Assembly (NCBI GenBank): GCA_005877535.1
Contig: VBOM01000110.1
Span: 1 to 9,270, forward strand
Length of the DNA stretch: 9,270 bases
Direction: 5' to 3'
Origin: Nitrospirota bacterium
Lineage (GTDB): Bacteria; Nitrospirota; Nitrospiria; Nitrospirales; Nitrospiraceae
The notes under the pieces: generated by a model
Databases searched by the model: none
Told to the model about the DNA's origin: nothing
What the model saw: only the letters and a program-made list of their open reading frames with translations
Position numbers and translations under genes: made by a program
Shown here: one piece after another, positions 6,210 through 9,270 of the stretch
How the letters are laid out: every line of letters starts with the position of its first letter
Position numbering within the stretch: the first letter of the stretch is position 1

Positions 6210-7823
6210 ATGCTCGATCCTACCATGGTATCCCCAGCTCCAACGAATGCGCAGGATGAGACCCGCTCGGTGGTCAAAGCGGCCGGCTTGATCGGCGTGG
6301 CTACCTTCTCCAGCCGGATTCTCGGGTTTGTCCGCGACATGGTGTTGGCGAGGATTTTTGGCGCAACGCCTGAGGCAGATGCCTTCTTCGTTGCCTATCG
6401 TGTCCCCAACTTGCTTCGTGAGTTATTTGCGGAAGGGTCGATGTCTTCCGCCTTCATTCCGGTCTTCATGGAATATCAGACCCTCAAGTCGAAACGAGAC
6501 GCCTGGGAACTGGCGAGCGCCGTCTTCACAACGCTGCTCACAATCGTGACAGGTATTACGATCCTGGGTATTATCGTCGCGTCTGGAATTGTCTGGCTCC
6601 TGGCGCCAGGGTTTCATGACGATCCAGCGAAGTTAGGCATGACGACGCTGCTCACGCGGATCATGTTCCCGTATCTGGTATTTATCAGCCTGGCCGCGCT
6701 AGCAATGGGCATCCTGAATTCCATGCGGGCCTTCGCGGCGCCGGCGTTCTCGCCTGTGTTCTTTAATATCTTTATCATCGGCTGCGCGCTCTTTTTATCG
6801 CCAACTATGTCGGAGCCGATCCTCGGCGTGGCCATCGGGGTCGTGGCGGGAGGCGCGGCGCAGTTCGCCATGCAGTTGCCCGGCTTGAGTCTACGCGGCA
6901 TGTTGTTCGGATTCCGGTTCAAGCCAAGTCATCCCGGCGTGCGACGGATCGGCGCGTTGATGGTGCCGTCGCTCCTCGGTCTATCCGTGACGCAGATCAA
7001 CATTACCGTGAGCACGATCCTCGCGTCCTTCTTTGTGGGCGGGCCGACCTATCTGTTCTACGGCATGCGGTTGATTCAGTTTCCTCTCGGGATTTTTGGT
7101 GTGGCGTTGGCCACGGCTATTTTGCCGACACTCTCGGCCCAGGCTGCACGCGGGGCATTGGATGAATTGCGGACGACGTTGGGATTCGGCCTTCGCATGA
7201 TCCTTTTTATCATCTTACCGGCGATGCTGGGCCTGATCCTCCTGCGTCAGCCGATCGTCCATCTGTTCTTCGAGCACGGAACCTTTACGGCGCACGATAC
7301 GGCCGAGACCACACTGGCGGTGCTTTGCTATTCCGTCGGCCTTTGGGCCTTCGGAGGCGTCCGCATCATTGTCTCGGCCTTCTACTCGCTGCAAGACACA
7401 CGAACGCCGGCCATCTCTGCTGCAATCGCCGTTGCGGCCAACCTCGTCTTCTCACTCCTGCTGATGTCGTCTCTTGGCGCGGCCGGCCTGGCCTTGTCCA
7501 CAGCTTTGGCGGCGATGGTCAATGGAGGTATCTTGCTCGCGATGCTGCACCGTCGGTTGGGCGGCGTGGAGTGGGGTTCTGTGGGGCGGTCGTCGCTGCG
7601 TGTGCTGGTCGCATCCGTGCCGTTGGTTGTGGTTTGTACCTGGGTAGCAGCGGCGCAGGTCTGGACGCATCACGGTGAATGGACGGCGAAATCGGTCATG
7701 CTTTTCGTGGCCATCGGATTGAGCGTGAGCGGTTATCTGGGTGTCCACGCCTTGCTTCGGTCAGAAGAACTCGATCTGGTATGGGGAATGGTCAGACGGA
7801 AACTGAAACGAGGAGTGGCCTGA
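6210..7823 (+). CDS. murJ: Lipid II flippase MurJ
   Basis: Inner-membrane flippase of the MOP exporter superfamily that moves the peptidoglycan precursor lipid II across the cytoplasmic membrane. The 537 residues are almost entirely hydrophobic segments, consistent with about 14 helices. The family signature is clear: SRILGFVRDMVLARIFGA, DAFFVAYRVPNLLRELFAEG, and the mid-protein GMRLIQFPLGIFGVALATAILP. Charged residues important in the E. coli protein are conserved by alignment: R36 (R18), R42 (R24), D57 (D39), R70 (R52) and R287 (R270). The first ~20 residues are a hydrophilic extension before helix 1. It follows the TPM gene by 49 bases and its stop is three bases before the next ATG. No strong ribosome binding site precedes its start. 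Expected to be essential. Confidence 0.96.
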   Translation: MLDPTMVSPAPTNAQDETRSVVKAAGLIGVATFSSRILGFVRDMVLARIFGATPEADAFFVAYRVPNLLRELFAEGSMSSAFIPVFMEYQTLKSKRDAWELASAVFTTLLTIVTGITILGIIVASGIVWLLAPGFHDDPAKLGMTTLLTRIMFPYLVFISLAALAMGILNSMRAFAAPAFSPVFFNIFIIGCALFLSPTMSEPILGVAIGVVAGGAAQFAMQLPGLSLRGMLFGFRFKPSHPGVRRIGALMVPSLLGLSVTQINITVSTILASFFVGGPTYLFYGMRLIQFPLGIFGVALATAILPTLSAQAARGALDELRTTLGFGLRMILFIILPAMLGLILLRQPIVHLFFEHGTFTAHDTAETTLAVLCYSVGLWAFGGVRIIVSAFYSLQDTRTPAISAAIAVAANLVFSLLLMSSLGAAGLALSTALAAMVNGGILLAMLHRRLGGVEWGSVGRSSLRVLVASVPLVVVCTWVAAAQVWTHHGEWTAKSVMLFVAIGLSVSGYLGVHALLRSEELDLVWGMVRRKLKRGVA

Positions 7824-7826
7824 ACA

Positions 7827-8642
7827 ATGAACAAGCGACACCCTTTACCCAAACGCCTCGCGCCTGACGCCTCGCGCGTCACTGCCTTCGTCTTCCGCAC
7901 GCCCTGGGGCTGGATGGGTGTTTCTGAAACGACGAAGGGGATCGACGCTGTGGTGTTGCCGAAGGCGTCGCGCCAGGCCGTGCTTACCGAGTTGCAAGCG
8001 GCCTCATCCGTCCTGCTGGACGCCCAGGTCTCCTCACGATTGCGAGAGGCGCGGGCACAACTGATCGATTATCTGGCCGGGACGCGCAGGTCCTTCGATT
8101 TGTCATTGGACCTCTCTCGAGGGACGAGTTTTCAGCGGAAAGTCTGGCGGACCCTCCGACGCGTCTCCTACGGCCAGCTGCGATCCTATCAATGGGTGGC
8201 GGTCCGTGTTGGGGGTAGACGGTATGCCCGTGCCGTCGGCAATGCCGTGGGGGCGAATCCGATGCCGATCGTGATTCCTTGCCATCGAATTGTGGCGCAG
8301 GATACGTCGCTCGGCGGATTCTCAGGCGGCTTGAAGATTCGCACGCTTAGGATCTTTTCCGATGACCAGGGAAAGATGAATCGCTCGCTGGCGGACATCG
8401 GGGGATCGGTCTTGCTGGTTTCCCAGTTTACCTTACTGGGCAGGACGGCGAATGGCCGTCGCCCGAGCTTTGACGAGGCGGCGCCCGCGGTTGAAGCAAA
8501 GCGACTGTACGAGCAGGTCGTAGCAGACCTACGAGACAACGGTACTCACGTGGAAACAGGGGTCTTTGCCGCGCACATGCAGGTCGAGTTGCTGAATGAC
8601 GGACCTGTGACTTTTGTCCTGGACAGCTGCGGTGTGAGCTAG
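7827..8642 (+). CDS. ogt-dtd: Fused O6-alkylguanine-DNA alkyltransferase / D-aminoacyl-tRNA deacylase (truncated)
   Basis: A 271-residue chimera. Residues about 15-169 are an alkyltransferase (suicide repair of alkylated guanine): helix-turn-helix region [16 protein letters not shown], arginine finger around R135 in [12 protein letters not shown], the PCHRI active site with acceptor C152, and GGFSGGL at 163-169. The usual final helix is lost. Residues about 170-267 are a D-aminoacyl-tRNA deacylase lacking roughly its first 50 residues: [23 protein letters not shown] (199-203), [11 protein letters not shown] (210-220) and NDGPVTF (257-263). Both DTD catalytic motifs remain, but the N-terminal strands of its fold are absent. 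The seam at LKIRTLRIF fits the natural sequence of both families. The alkyltransferase half may work; deacylase function is doubtful. The ATG is three bases after the murJ stop, with GAGGAG (7810-7815) eleven bases upstream. It could be a real deletion-fusion or an assembly artefact. Confidence 0.85.
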   Translation: MNKRHPLPKRLAPDASRVTAFVFRTPWGWMGVSETTKGIDAVVLPKASRQAVLTELQAASSVLLDAQVSSRLREARAQLIDYLAGTRRSFDLSLDLSRGTSFQRKVWRTLRRVSYGQLRSYQWVAVRVGGRRYARAVGNAVGANPMPIVIPCHRIVAQDTSLGGFSGGLKIRTLRIFSDDQGKMNRSLADIGGSVLLVSQFTLLGRTANGRRPSFDEAAPAVEAKRLYEQVVADLRDNGTHVETGVFAAHMQVELLNDGPVTFVLDSCGVS

Positions 8643-8720
8643 TTTCGGCCTATGCTCAAATATGTCTCGTGAAGACCGATAGAAGGAGCATGGGCAGAGA
8701 TCGGCACTTTGACCAACATC

Positions 8721-8729
8721 TGCTATAAT
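8721..8729 (+). promoter_or_regulatory. Extended -10 promoter
   Basis: TGCTATAAT is a perfect TATAAT with the TGn extension. No recognisable -35 sits at the proper distance (a TTGACC upstream at 8709 is too close). It would start transcription around 8736, about 30 bases before the ATG of the next gene. Confidence 0.55.
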
Positions 8730-8765
8730 GAGTTCAGGCGTTTTCGGAATGTGTGAGAGGTGGAT

Positions 8766-9270
8766 ATGGGAACGCAAGTTCCACCACAACATCCGCTCCG
8801 TCAGTTGTTCGGTGCACTGACCGAGAAAAGTTTCATGGAACATCTCGGGTGGCCCGACCCCAACGTCACCAGCTACGTCTCTAACCTGCTCGTCGACTTT
8901 GTCCATACCGACCGACTGTATAAAATCAGAAATCAGCAAGACCAACCGGTCGATACGGTGGTGGACCTCTTGTTTGAATCGGAAGTGTTGCTCCAAGCCC
9001 AATCGATGGATCGTGAACGGGACGTGCATCAGCACATCGGTGACTTTACACTCTTCATGGCCGGACTGTTTCCGGAATATCTGCGCCGCCTCAAGACGAC
9101 CGGATTGATCTACCACAAGGATTTCCTCGTGGACTATATGAAGACAGGAAAGCGCTCCTACGGGATTGTCGCGCGAATGGCTGACAACCCATCAGTGGAA
9201 GAGCCCCCTCTGTTCAGAAAACTCTCCGACAACTTCGAGCTCTGTGTCACCGGTCTAGGGTTCGTGCGGT
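8766..9270 (+). CDS. Unrecognised helical protein (partial, 3' end outside window)
   Basis: An open frame of 168 codons continues past the right edge. The start ATG follows GAGAGG (8755-8760) with a five-base gap and lies downstream of an extended -10 promoter, so it is probably the first gene of its own transcription unit. The protein is soluble, acidic and largely helical, with features such as ALTEKSFMEHLGWPDPNVTSY, VVDLLFESE, HIGDFTLFMAGLFPEYLRRL and KRSYGIVARMAD. There is no signal peptide, membrane span, cysteine cluster or known catalytic motif. Composition looks like a genuine conserved protein rather than a random frame. I do not recognise the family. Confidence 0.8.
   Translation, partial: MGTQVPPQHPLRQLFGALTEKSFMEHLGWPDPNVTSYVSNLLVDFVHTDRLYKIRNQQDQPVDTVVDLLFESEVLLQAQSMDRERDVHQHIGDFTLFMAGLFPEYLRRLKTTGLIYHKDFLVDYMKTGKRSYGIVARMADNPSVEEPPLFRKLSDNFELCVTGLGFVR

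Noticed and set aside
8690..8728. Micro-frame MGRDRHFDQHLL preceded by AAGGAG
   Set aside because: The Shine-Dalgarno is only one base from the ATG, and the frame ends inside the -10 box of the next gene, so it would lie upstream of that transcript.

Overview
The window is chromosomal DNA from a Gram-negative bacterium with a moderately high G+C content. I judge it most likely a Nitrospira-type organism (phylum Nitrospirota). This rests on the style of the REC/GGDEF and zinc-ribbon PilZ proteins and on a TAGCAGG...TTTTTCAACAACCTGCTA intergenic repeat of a kind I associate with Nitrospira genomes. It is an inference, not a database result.

Left part (1-3268, all on +): the 3' end of an unidentified gene abuts a 630-residue signalling protein that ends in an intact, I-site-bearing diguanylate cyclase (GGDEF) domain. 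Its front half is a patchwork: a complete receiver, a fragment of a histidine-kinase HisKA helix with no ATPase domain, and a second receiver lacking its N-terminal acidic residues. About 690 bases without a convincing gene follow, then a zinc-ribbon/PilZ protein, a likely c-di-GMP receptor. The two ends of c-di-GMP signalling (synthesis and binding) therefore lie near each other, but a direct link is not shown.

Middle (3269-3998): a 264-bp stretch bounded by imperfect 18-bp inverted repeats, resembling a MITE or REP-type element, follows the PilZ gene. Its right end supplies the stop codon of a small hypothetical gene on the minus strand. That gene diverges from the next operon.

Right part (3999-8642, all on +, tightly packed): lemA lipoprotein, a secreted/membrane TPM-domain protein with a glycine-rich tail, and a second TPM-type membrane protein whose GTG start overlaps the previous gene. 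After these come the lipid II flippase murJ and a gene that fuses an O6-alkylguanine-DNA alkyltransferase to the C-terminal two thirds of a D-aminoacyl-tRNA deacylase (DTD). The first three form the familiar LemA-TPM-TPM envelope cluster. murJ adds peptidoglycan precursor export, and the last gene is a repair/translation-quality fusion translated right after murJ.

Far right (8643-9270): an intergenic region with an extended -10 promoter, then the start of an unrecognised, mostly helical soluble protein that runs off the window.

The most notable points are the two in-frame chimeric genes (REC-HisKA stub-REC-GGDEF, and alkyltransferase-DTD), each looking like the product of an internal deletion or fusion, and the inverted-repeat element. 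I found no CRISPR array, rRNA, convincing tRNA or transposase.
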